Of a stretch of 64,000 nucleotides of DNA, positions 28,301 through 40,300 are shown in pieces. A program made the translations under genes and the position numbers. The stretch comes from Culex pipiens pallens (taxonomy: Eukaryota; Arthropoda; Insecta; Diptera; Culicidae): positions 64,139,273 through 64,203,272 of the forward strand of contig NC_068939.1 of the NCBI RefSeq assembly GCF_016801865.2. The letters run 5' to 3'. Under the pieces are notes generated by a model that was given only the letters and a program-made list of their open reading frames with translations, was not told the origin of the DNA and ran no database searches. Numbering within the stretch: the first letter of the stretch is position 1; the number at the start of each line of letters is the position of its first letter.

Positions 28301-31300
28301 CAAGTCTTTTAGCCTTCTAATTTGGCTCTGTACAAGTACTGAGCGAAACACACAGTAAATGTACAGAGACAACTTATTCCTGCAGCGTCATCCATATGAC
28401 TCCCGGACGGCCAAAAGAAATGATCGCACACCGCCTATACATACAACCGGCACGTTACTTTGGTTCTACCGATGACATTTATTGCGTTCGGATATTTCTG
28501 GAATGTGTCTTGAGCCTTGCTCTGGTAGCTTGGTATTCAAGACAAAGCCGTACTGCATTACCCTTGCGCTCCATAAATAGAACAGTTCTAATTTACTTTT
28601 CTTTTATCCGAAAACTTTTTTATTCCCATATTGTTTTGGTCTATGACTCTTAGTCGACCTATCCACCTAAAATTTCATTATCTTTCTTCTAAAATTTGCG
28701 TCAGATTTCACCGATAAAGACCGATTAGATTAAATTAACATCAGTTCTCGGTGACCAAAACAATATGGGAATAAAAAAGTTTTCGGATAAAAGAAAAGTA
28801 AATTAGAACTGTTCTATTTATGGAGCGCAAGGGTAATGCAGTACGGCTTTGTCTTGAATACCAAGCTACCAGAGCAAGGCTCAAGACACATCCCAGAAAT
28901 ATCCGAACGCAATAAATGTCATCGGTAGAACCAAAGTAACGTGCCGGTTGTATGTATAGGCGGTGTGCGATCATTTCTTTTGGCCGTCCGGGAGTCATAT
29001 GGATGACGCTGCAGGAATAAGTTGTCTCTGTACATTTACTGTGTGTTTCGCTCAGTACTTGTACAGAGCCAAATTAGAAGGCTAAAAGACTTGATCACAC
29101 ACACATACTTCCTCAAATGGCCCTTCGCTGACTTAGTTTTCCGTCCTTTATATCTTCTTCTATGACTCTTAGTCGACCTATCCACCTAAAATTTCATTAT
29201 CTTTCTTCTAAAATTTGCGTCAGATTTCACCGATAAAGACCGATTAGATTAAATTAACAATTGCAAAATTTTACTGTGCGACATTCCGTGGAATGTTATT
29301 TCTAAGATTTGTTGCAGTTTAAAAAAAAATTTAGGTGAGTTGTGAACTTCAACGAATTCTCTCTGCGGTACAATTTACGCAGTAGGCCTGGCCACTTCAG
29401 CGTTTGTAATGTTTCAATGCATTCTAATGTAATGGCGCATTACAAATGATAATAATTGACAAAGAGAACAAGATTGACTGCGCTAGGATTTGATTAAATT
29501 AAAAAAATTGTAATCGATTGGATCTGAAAAAGACAAAACACCGTAATCATAATTTTTTTTTGTGACTTTCAATTTTTTTACAGAAGTAATAAGCAAACCT
29601 ACGATTACTTGTAAAACTTTGTCTAAAACGTGTCCCTGGACATGATTCGTATCTGAGGTCTCATTTTTAAACATTCGAAAAATGCTGGGTTTTCAATAAT
29701 AGGGTCCTAAACTGCTCATGTTCGCATAAATGCCCCATATGCAAAAACAACAAGCTGAGAAAAACTCATTTAAAGTTTGTCCCACACACATGGCTACGTG
29801 CTAAATTTTGGCGAAATAAACTGGATTTCCTTCTGATTTTCTTGTAGGCTCTTTTGAAAGGAGACACGATTTTGAACTAAACTGCATCAATAACTCAAAA
29901 GTGATGAAAATGCATATGGGACATTTATACGATCAGGGGCAATAAATCCCTATGCACATTTTTATGAACAACGGTAAGAATCACGATTAAAAAAAACCAT
30001 TTCTGATCACTTTTTTTCATTTTCATGCAAAAATAAATAAATTGGCAAGATAACACCTTTTCGATGGATCAACTATGGTTCCCTTGGAACAGGCTGTCAA
30101 GTAGGACCTTTTCTGTCAAAAAAAAAAGTTATTTTTTTTAATTGATTTAAAATCAATTTTTAAATCCATTGCGGTCCTAAAAAGGGTCATTTTACTCAGA
30201 ACAATAAGCTTTATAAATTTGAACAATAATATCTCAAATTTAAGCTTAATTTTAGGACCCATTTGTGAAAAAACGTACTTTCCATAAAAAAATACAACAA
30301 AAATAGTAAACATTTACCACTTTTCGTTACACAACTATGGAAATCGTGGGGTCACTAGAATGGAAATGTATGTACTTTTCGCATGTGTAACAACCCAGAA
30401 GGATATTTTTACATAGAGTTTCAATTTAAAATATTGTGCTTTTTAAAAAGTTGTTTCAATGTTTTTTTACAGTGTTCACAGAAAAAATCAATTCCCGAAA
30501 TAGTGAATTATGTTCATGATATGAGATTCACGAAAGAATTTATTCATGAGTATGGTGCATTTGCATTATAAACATGAAAATATTTCTTCGTGGTACAAAA
30601 TTACCCCTTGAAAAAACTTTCACGAAAATCGAAGAGGGGTCGGCGCAACTGCTGTGTGAGTTGGTGCAGAATTACCTTATTTTAATAATTTTCTTTCTGT
30701 GCCATCCATAAGAATGAGTGACATTAAATTAAAATGTCAAGCTAACGCTGCACGTTCTACCTGATCAGCGCTTCAGCTCTTTTTATCATACATATCAAAG
30801 GCTTTTTTTTGTCGCAGCTCGCTCTCCTGCAGTTTCCAGTCAGCACCATTAACGAACCTTTTACAGAACGGAAATATGAGAAGTTTAAATTTTCTTTCAT
30901 CGGTGTGCGCGTTTCTGTACATTTTATTCAATTACCAGTTATTGAAAAATACAATTTCAACACTGAAGGATGAATTCAGTTAAAATTTATTTAGAGTAAA
31001 TAGAAATGAAATGTAATAATTTCTCCATAAAAGTTTCATTGCAAAATTGTTATATACTCTTTGTTTCAAATCACCAGAAAATTCGCCGAATTTAATATTT
31101 AAAAAGATGTCATCAAAAAAGAAGGTAACAAGCCCCTTAAGGTATCCTTGAGTCACCTGATTACCATCGAATGTTAATTGATTGTAATGGGAATTTTCAC
31201 GCCAACAAAAAAAAGTTTTAGGGTGGTGGCAAATTTGCACGGAACACCAACTACCAAAGAAAAAGGGACAAAAAAGAACATCTCGATGTTTAAAAAGGGG

Positions 31301-34300
31301 GTTGTTAAGGGGCTGCTTTGTACTGTGTAAATAGATTAAGGTTTGAAATGTATTTTTAAGAAACGAAAATTTTTAAAGATAAAAAGATAGAAAGTTTTTA
31401 TATGATTTTCTTTTTGCTTTTCGAAATTAGTTTTTTCTACACTAAAAGTTGATAAAGTTCTTAATGTGTCACTTGCTTCGTCACAAAAATTAATTTCAAG
31501 GGACACTTTAACTTAATTTCTCGCAAAGACTTCCTCAAAATTATACAATTCCCACGAGGAACCCGCTACGTTTTTTTCTTCGTGGGTTTTTATGTTGTAC
31601 GTAATATGTCAGCACATTTGAACAAAATGAGTTTTTCAAGACTTCTGAATGTTCATGGTATTAAAACATTTCAGAGCTCTCCCCCCATGAAGACTTGCAA
31701 CACTCACCCACATACACAGTTACTTCACACTGTGCCCAAATAACAGCTGGCGCTTTTCGTATTTCTTGGCTGGGTGTGCTCTGGAGCTTTCACTTGAGCA
31801 AGAACCAAGCACTAAAATGAGCATAAATCCTTATGTTTGCCCTTTTGTTGTTGGCGCGCGCGAGAAGGAAAAAGAGGCACGCGGACTTTTTGGCACAAGT
31901 GTGAAGTAGAGTTGGGGGTTTGGCACCTTTCGTTTGCATGTTATGTTTTTTTATGAGGAAAATAGTGGAAATAATTAACAGTGTTGCTTGTTCCAGAAAA
32001 ATAAAAACACAACTAAAGAATCCGTAACTATTCAAAAGGGCGTAACCTTGGGCAAAACCATGCAAGGTTTCGCTATATTGAAAGTATTTGCGGGGTATTA
32101 CTTTCAAAAATATACAACAGTTTCAGCTCCAAACCTTTTCAGATTTCAATAAAACTTTGCAGATGTGTTATTTAGCGCCAAGTAACACACCACTCGAAAT
32201 TTTTCTGATCAAGCTCAAATTTGGTGGAGCTATTGATACTATGAAAACATGTAAGAATTCCAATTTTGATGCAAATTGGGCCACCCCTATTTTTTGGCAC
32301 CGGCCCGAAGTTTTGCTATTTTCGCCAATTTTTCAAAAAACCTCTTTTCTCAAATATCCATAACTGAAACAAATAATGACCTCAAGGAAATTGGATGCTG
32401 AATTGTATGGCGTCATCAAATTTTCGATTGGAATCAAACTTTGATGCATTTTGTGCAATTGAAAACATTACATACAATTTTCTCAACATACATGCGTTTT
32501 AATTTTAAATTTACCTTCGCCATCGTGTTCCCTAGATGATTTTACATAAGAGTCATCTTTTCTATTACATCAGCATCAGCTTGCAGTTGATTTCAATAAT
32601 TAAATTGATGATACCATTGTTTCAAAGTTATGGCCATTTGAAAAAAGAAAAAAAAATGAGCTTGATCAGAGAAAGTTGATTTGTTCTTTTTTGTGTACAG
32701 TTGGGGTGAAATAACCCATAATCAATTTTTCTGTTAATAGAGCCAGTTGCACTCGACTACAACATTTAAGAAGGGTGTATGATATTTAAATATTGATGAA
32801 CTTGTACATATCTCATAATGTAGATATTGCTGTATCTCGAAGACGTTGCATCAATAAAAAAAGGAAAAAGCTTTTAGGAAAATTTGTCAGGTTTTCTGAA
32901 AAAAAAAATACACTAAGAGAAAATTACACGCCGTTTCTATAAGATTCCTTGATTTTAGAGTTTAAAACTTTGCTAAGTTCAATTTTTTGGAGATAACCAA
33001 ACATGTTGAAAAAAGCCTCACGAAAAAAAAATGTAGGGTATGTCATGACAATAATCATGTTTTTGAAAAGTGGCTAAACGCCAAAATTAAAAAAAACCGT
33101 GTGAATGGAATTTTACAATTTTACATTAAATTCTTTCTTATCAATTCCACTGTATTATTTCAAATCAAATCGGATTTTTTTTGGGATTAAATAAATCATA
33201 AACTATATCTAAAAAATTAAGGCTTCGTCATCATATATGATGCATTTAACAATCATTTTTGCATCAACATTTTTAAAAATAAGTTTTGAAAAATTAAAGT
33301 AATTGTTTGGACTTAACATCCAACCAATTTTGTTACTTGTTTTTTTTTAATAATTCTATTACAAATTTAATTTTTGTTCAGAAGTGAAATTGTCAAAATA
33401 TTGTCAAAATTTAAGCAAACACACTAAATAAAAACAATTTTCTTAGTTATATTTTCCCCACTTTTCAAACAAGTGTTTCAGTACAATTCATAGTAACAAC
33501 GCATTTTTATTTGTTAAAATTATGTTTTTTCCATATCAATTTCTATTATTTTTTAAGGAACCGGGGATTAACAGGGTCCTTCTCTGCCATCCCACGCGCA
33601 ATATTAGGAAAAAATACCCAATGACCTTCGTGAAAATTTTGCAGTATTTGGTAAACATTTATTGCATTTTGTTACACAGCAAAAATCCGATGGTAAAATC
33701 GCATGCAAAAGCATGCACATCACCTTCGTCAAAAAAGACACTTTATATTATACGCTGCATGTACAATTTTCGTAAACACAAAAAAAAGTTGCAACCGATG
33801 GGACTCAAACCAAGCACCTACAGTAAGGACTGGCGCCTTAGCCCGCTCGGCCATCAGACTGATGAAAAATGGAAAGATAAACGTATATGTGAGCTTGACA
33901 TTTCGGCCAAGTAGGTTTCCCATACTGATGGGCTACATATTTTGGGGTGTAATATTACACAGAATTTCATAAAATAAGGGATAATTTATTTTACATCCAG
34001 GCCTTTTAAACGCAGCTGGATTACTACTTTATTTGCTGTGCAGTATACAAAGATAATGTGATTTGCTCAAAATCTGATGTCTTCTCAGTAAAAAAATGTG
34101 TAAATTAGGAAGATGTAAAATTGGAAGGTTTAATATTACCTCTTTTATTACCTGCAATTTGACTGAAAAAGTGGCATTACAACGAACAAGTGGTAAATTT
34201 ACACATTTTTAGATGAAAAATTTCACATTTTTTCTGACATAAAAAATGTATTCATTCCCAGATGTAATATTACCATGATTATTTTGCTGTGTTTGCAAAG

Positions 34301-37300
34301 GTTGTTACATATGTTTTTTGAATCTAAAAAATAAATAAATAAGACGACGAAACGTTATAACACCGTAATGAAAGGCAAATATTTGTTAAACTTCAAATTG
34401 TATTCTTTCTTGGTAAGAAACCATGCTTATCATTTTAAATAAAGGCATTGCTATTCTATTTCAAGTTTTCATAAAAAAAAATCCAAAAGGTAGAAGTTCT
34501 TGAAAAAACATGAATTCGTTGATGTTTTGCAAATTTCCGACAGAAGAAAAATGTTATGATGAGCAGGCTTGAAATTTAGTTTTTATTGTCCGTCGATCTC
34601 TTCGATTTTTTTAAAGAAGCTGAAGAATCGGTCTACTTTGAAAGCTCTTCAAATTCAACATAAAATAACATTTCAAGGAGATAATTTTCAAATGAATAAA
34701 CTTTTTATCTGGATCACAAATTTTTTATATATTTTTTTTGGGTTCGTGGTGATCCTAGCTGCAAATGATTTCAACGCCATATCAAAAGCTTCGAAGTCAC
34801 ACTGAACAAGTTGATTCGATGAGAAATAATTTAAACTTTCCCCGTTGAGCTCAACACCAAACTGCCAAACTCGTTTGAAAAAGTTAACCTCAAATCCAAT
34901 TTAGAATTACACGTTTCACACGCACACTTTTACACACACACATACACTCCCGAGATGAAGTAATTACAGCTCTGTGGAAACTTTTGCCCAATTTTCCTCG
35001 GGACGAATTTGTCCCCATTTATTGCTCATTACTATTTCAGTTTGCCAGCCAGCCAACATCCAAAAAGGTCCGCCCAAATAGTTCGTCTGCAACATTGCAT
35101 CACTAATAAATGTACTAGTTTACTAGTACGAGGGGCTACTACAAACTACTACTACTACCATTAACTATCGTACAAGTACGAGTATACTTACTGGACTTTC
35201 TGCTGTGCTGCTCGCTCGAGATCTCGTCGCTTTCGTCGCTGTCCGGTGGGAAAAACAAATTCACAATTTCCGAATGGACGGCCCGGGAAATTTCCGGTGT
35301 CATGTAGCGCACTTTGGTGATGTCCGAGCAGAGCCCGTGCCGCCACACGATCAGCAGCTTTCCGGACATTAGCTTTTCCCGCAGCAGCGGCCCTGCAAAG
35401 CAGCCACGAGAAATATATATGTATGGATTAAAGTTTCACTGCGAGTGACGATTCACACTGGGTGAAATGGTGGAGGGGGAGGTGGAACATTTTCCGGAGG
35501 AGGGAAAAGTTGATTAGAGCTCGGTGCGTTTTAAAGGGGAAGCTACTAGGCGAGTTTTTGGTTAATATTTTCAAAATGATATCTTTAATGTTTACATAGA
35601 ACAAAAAAAAAGTTTATTGATTTTATGTCATTAATAAAAATAAAAAAAAATCAATCTCCTATCAAAATGTTTGAATCATTCGAAAAACTTCAAGCTTATT
35701 TTGTACCTCCCCTCTAAAATTAATTGAATTACACCCGCACTTACTCATCACATTCCGGGCGGTGAGGAAGGTGGAAAAGTTGAAGCCACCGTTCCGCGAA
35801 TCGATGAACGCCTCCGAGTCCTGGGTGGGCATCAGCAGCTCGAGAAACTCCGTCTCCGTCAGTCCGTACTCGGAGCAGGTGATGTAGATGGCCAGCCGGC
35901 TGAAGCCCTTGACCCCGAAGCGGTGCTCCATCACGTCGAAGATGCCGTTCACGTACTCCTCAAACGACTCGGACTCGTTCACCTTTCGAACGAGGGTTTC
36001 GTTCTGCTCCAGGGCCAGGTCGTAGAAGTAGTCCGAGTATTTGAAGCGTTCCTTCTGGATGGGCGTCAGTTTGAGTGATTCGATGGGGACGGTGGTGGAC
36101 ACGACGAGAAACACGTTCCACGGCAGGCTGATGGGCAGCCAGGACAGGGCGGCCACGATGTCACAGTCCAGGGGGTTCAGCTTGTGCAGGTCGTCGATGA
36201 ACAGGAACAGTATCTCGTTGTGCAAGTCCTCGCAGTGTTTCAACAGATTCTGGAACCAATTATTAATGTACAGCGGATCAAAGGACGCATCCTTTGGGAG
36301 GTAGCCCTCCGGGATGTTGAGGATAATTGCCAGCTGTTGACAGATGACCCGCAACAGTTCCAGATTGTAGGCTGAGCGGGGTGTGGCCGCCGCGTATCGG
36401 ATCAAACGGTGCACCTTCACGTGCTCGAACCAGTCGCTGACCTGGCTGTAGATGTGTGACAACAGTGTGCTCTTGCCGCTGCCGTGGCTACCGTGCAGGA
36501 AGTACGGCGGATGCCGGCTACCACCTCTGAAGTTCTGCTGCACATTTTGCCGTATCCGGTCCGGGATTTTAGATGATATGTATTTGTTGGCGCTCAAGTG
36601 CTCGTTCAAGTAGATTAGGTGGGTTGAGTGCTCGTGAAAGATTTCCTGCAAGCAGATAACAAGCGAAAGGAAGAAGGTTTGTATTACCGGTTGAGCTCAC
36701 ACGACAACGGGGCTTGATTAATTGGTTGAGCTTTCACGGCGATTATAATTGCAATCAGTCTCGTCTTTCAGCTGGGGTTCGCAAAGAAAGCGAAAAGAAA
36801 ATTAAATTAATTTAAGTGACACTGGCAGATTCGCTTCAACCGATTGTGTGAAGTTCCAGAAACTAATTATTGTTTAATAAAAACTTGAATACAAAATATT
36901 TTAAAACTGATTCAATTATGCTTCAAATGATTTTCAACGCAAATGCGAATTATTTTCAATTGAAATTCATTTAAAATGTTAAAGTAATTGGAAAAATAGT
37001 TTTGCCTCTTCTTTTTTGAGAAAATAATAAAAGGGGACGTAAAAACGTTCAAATTATTTGTAACGGCTTAAAAAATATCAACAGAGAAATTGGTTTTTTT
37101 TACAAATAATGTTGGAAAACTGGGGAGTGGGCCGTCCCAAAAAAATGAAAAGTTGTCAAAACTTTGGTGCTCACCCCTAGAATGATAGATTAGGATGTCA
37201 GAAACAACGTTTACATACAACAAAAAAATCCCAAAAATAGTTTACAACTCGCGCGCGGAACTTGAATGAAAAAGTGCCTTTTTCGAGTATTTTTCAGAAA

Positions 37301-40300
37301 TGCGCGTATCAAACGTACTAAAGTCATTCAAATTTGATCGCTTTTGGCTTCAAGTTATAGTTTAATGTCCCCTGAATAAATTCCTGTACATACATAACCC
37401 ATAAAAGCTTGTGTTTGGGCATGGCAGGGCGTTTTAGGTAGAAAAAAATGTATTTTTTAGTGAACAAATTTCATAAATCACTCCGCAAAACGAGCCAAAT
37501 AAACCAACCAATCTACCAAAACAAATGCATGCAGCTTGTAGGAAATTTCACGGAAAACATCTTCCTTTTTTAACATTTAATTAAGGTCCACGCAAAGCCG
37601 AGATATTTGCATTTTAGTGGGCAAAAAGCGATGAATTTTCTAAATTCTTAGTATATAAGCGCTTTTAGCGTAAAACATTGGCTACTATGATTACAAACGG
37701 AAAGGCATATATTTTTGATGTTTTATTTTGCTCGCTCAAAAACGATATTTTTCATAACATTTCCCTTAAACAACATGAAATTTTCTCACAATGAGACGTA
37801 AGCGCGCTTGAGTGCTTCTTGCAGATGCGGCGAATGAAGCTAATGTAGGTAATCTCAAAAACCCAAAACTTTAAAATTCGATATCTCTGGAACGAAACAA
37901 ATTGAGAAATTCTCTACGAAATCAATCTTTTTTCTTTAATTCTAAATTTTGTATTTTTTAATCCGGCTGAAACTTTTTTGGTGCCTACGGTATGCCCAAA
38001 GAAGCCATTTTGCATCAATAGTATTGTCACAAAAACTTGATTTGCAAAAAACACTGTTTTTAATTTTTTTTTTCATTTTATTATATGTTTTAGGGGACAT
38101 CAAAAGCCAACTTTGCAGAAATTTCCAGAATGGGCAAAAAATCTTTGACCGAGTTATGAATTTTTTCATCAATACTGATTTTGTCAAAAAATCGAAATAT
38201 TAGTCGTACAAATTTTTCAATTTCATTTTTCGATGTAAAATCAAAGGAGAATGGTCGAATTTGGTCCAAGGGTGTACACAAACGGGACAAACCTTTCTCG
38301 CCGAAACATGAAAAAAAGTCTTCTGGACCAACTCTCTAAACCTCGGGGTTCAAAAGTTACAAGCTGTTGAAGTTTGAGCATTTTGGGTAAAACGGTACAA
38401 AAAATCGATTTTTTGCTATTTCTAAAATCATTCATAAAATCTCTATTTTTTTATGGATTTCGATCATCTTGATTTCATTCGACGCGTATCAGCAAAAACT
38501 ATGAGTTCTGATATGTCTTAGCATGATTGAAACATGACTTCTCTTGTTTCTATCCGTTTAAACCGTTTGTGCAAGAGGCATACCAAAGTAACAAGTCGAA
38601 ATTTCAAGATTTAGAAACCTAATCCTTCCCAGATTGCATCAGTGAGTATGTAAGGCTACAGTGCAATGTTCTAACAACTTATTGGGATAATCTGAGTCTG
38701 GAGTTAAGATCTGTGGGTCTACTACCGTAACAAGCAAGATGTAGACCGGTTTTGACTACAGATCTGTAGTATCCCTCGGTACTATAAAATAAGTACCAAC
38801 ATGCAGAAGGGTAATGTCCAGTAGGTAGTCGTGATTTTTGTTGATACGACCCTTAGTTGCTGAGATATTGCAAAGATTTAAAAACTGGAAAACTGAAGTT
38901 TTCTTAGTCTTACCTGAACAACCCACCATTTTCTAATGTCGATATCTCAGCAACTAATGGTCCGATTTTCAATGTTAAAATATGAAACATTCGTGAAATT
39001 TTTCACCTCCGTGTACGCACGTAAGCAAGCAGCAGTCAAGTGCTCAGTGCTCTATCGTTTTTTCGAAATTTTCCGCCGTAGTCTACCGTGATTACCCGCG
39101 AGTTTGCTCCTGCAGCATGCCAAAGGCCGGCCGTGGCCGTGGCAGTTCGAGTGCGGCCTCGAAAAACCCGCGAAGTTCCTCTACCGGCCGTGTGCAAAAA
39201 GGTAAACAAAACAACGCCGTGTCGACCGCCATCGCGCAGGGGAGCGTGAGCGCAGAAGGCATCGACAAAAAGTTACTACATCCCGGATATGTTCCGAGAT
39301 CACCGGTGCGAACCCGTTCCGGTACTTCCGGTGCCACGACCAACACGTCAACATCCGCCAACATTCCCATCAGGAACGAGTTCCAGATGCTGAGCGACGA
39401 CGAAGAAAACAACAACAACAACACCGACGGTAGCAGCACTACCGACGACGACGAATACGATGGACGTGCACGGAAGAAAGTGTCGACGTCAAAAACGAAC
39501 AAATCTCCAAAAGAACGTAGACCACCTCCAATCTATGTTTTGGACACGCTGGTGGACGATATTGACGAGTTGCTGGAAGGCCTCGGATATTGTCTGAAAA
39601 TCGGTAAGTCGTCAGTGCAAGTCTACACATTTGACAGCAAGAACTTCGACCTGGTTGTGGAGAAATTGAAGAATAAAAACTTCAAGTTCTACACATTCGA
39701 CCCCGTGCAGAAGACAGCCGTTAAGGTCGTCTTGCAGGGGTACCAAGACCGCCCGATCTCCGACCTCAAGAAGGACCTCTCGGGTGCTGGAATAACGCCG
39801 CGTGACATAAAAGTCCTCTCGCGGAAGACAACGGTCACAGGTACACACACGCTGTACCTGTTGTACTTCGACCGCGGCACCATCAAAATTCAAGACCTGC
39901 GGCGGACTAAGGCGTTGGACGGTTTTTGGGTAAACTGGCGGTTTTACTCAAAAAACCCGACGGACGCAGCGCAATGCCACCGTTGCCAGAAATTTGGCCA
40001 CGGCTCGCGGAACTGCAACCTCCCGCCCCGCTGCGTGAAGTGCGGTGAAACACACCTCTCGGAGGCGTGCACACTGCCGTGCAAGGCGGACTTGGGGGAC
40101 AAGGCAGAGCAAACGAAGGCGCGCATCAAGTGCGCCAACTGTGGAGGTAACCATACCAGCAACTACCGTGGATGCAGCGCACGGAAAAACTACCTCGAGG
40201 AGCAGGAAAAGAGGAAGAAGAAAGCAGCAGCGTCCCACCCTCCTCAGCGAAGTACGAGCGTAACCGTGCCGGCAGCTGGTCATCGTACGGTTCCAGCGGA

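Noticed and set aside
28396..28998. An 85-codon frame in both arms of the 1.15-kb palindrome
   Set aside because: As above, arm identity explains it. No recognisable family; reported only as part of the repeat.
32987..33190. Frame with CRVCHDNNHVFEKW as a possible zinc finger
   Set aside because: Only two cysteines and one histidine with irregular spacing in very AT-rich sequence.
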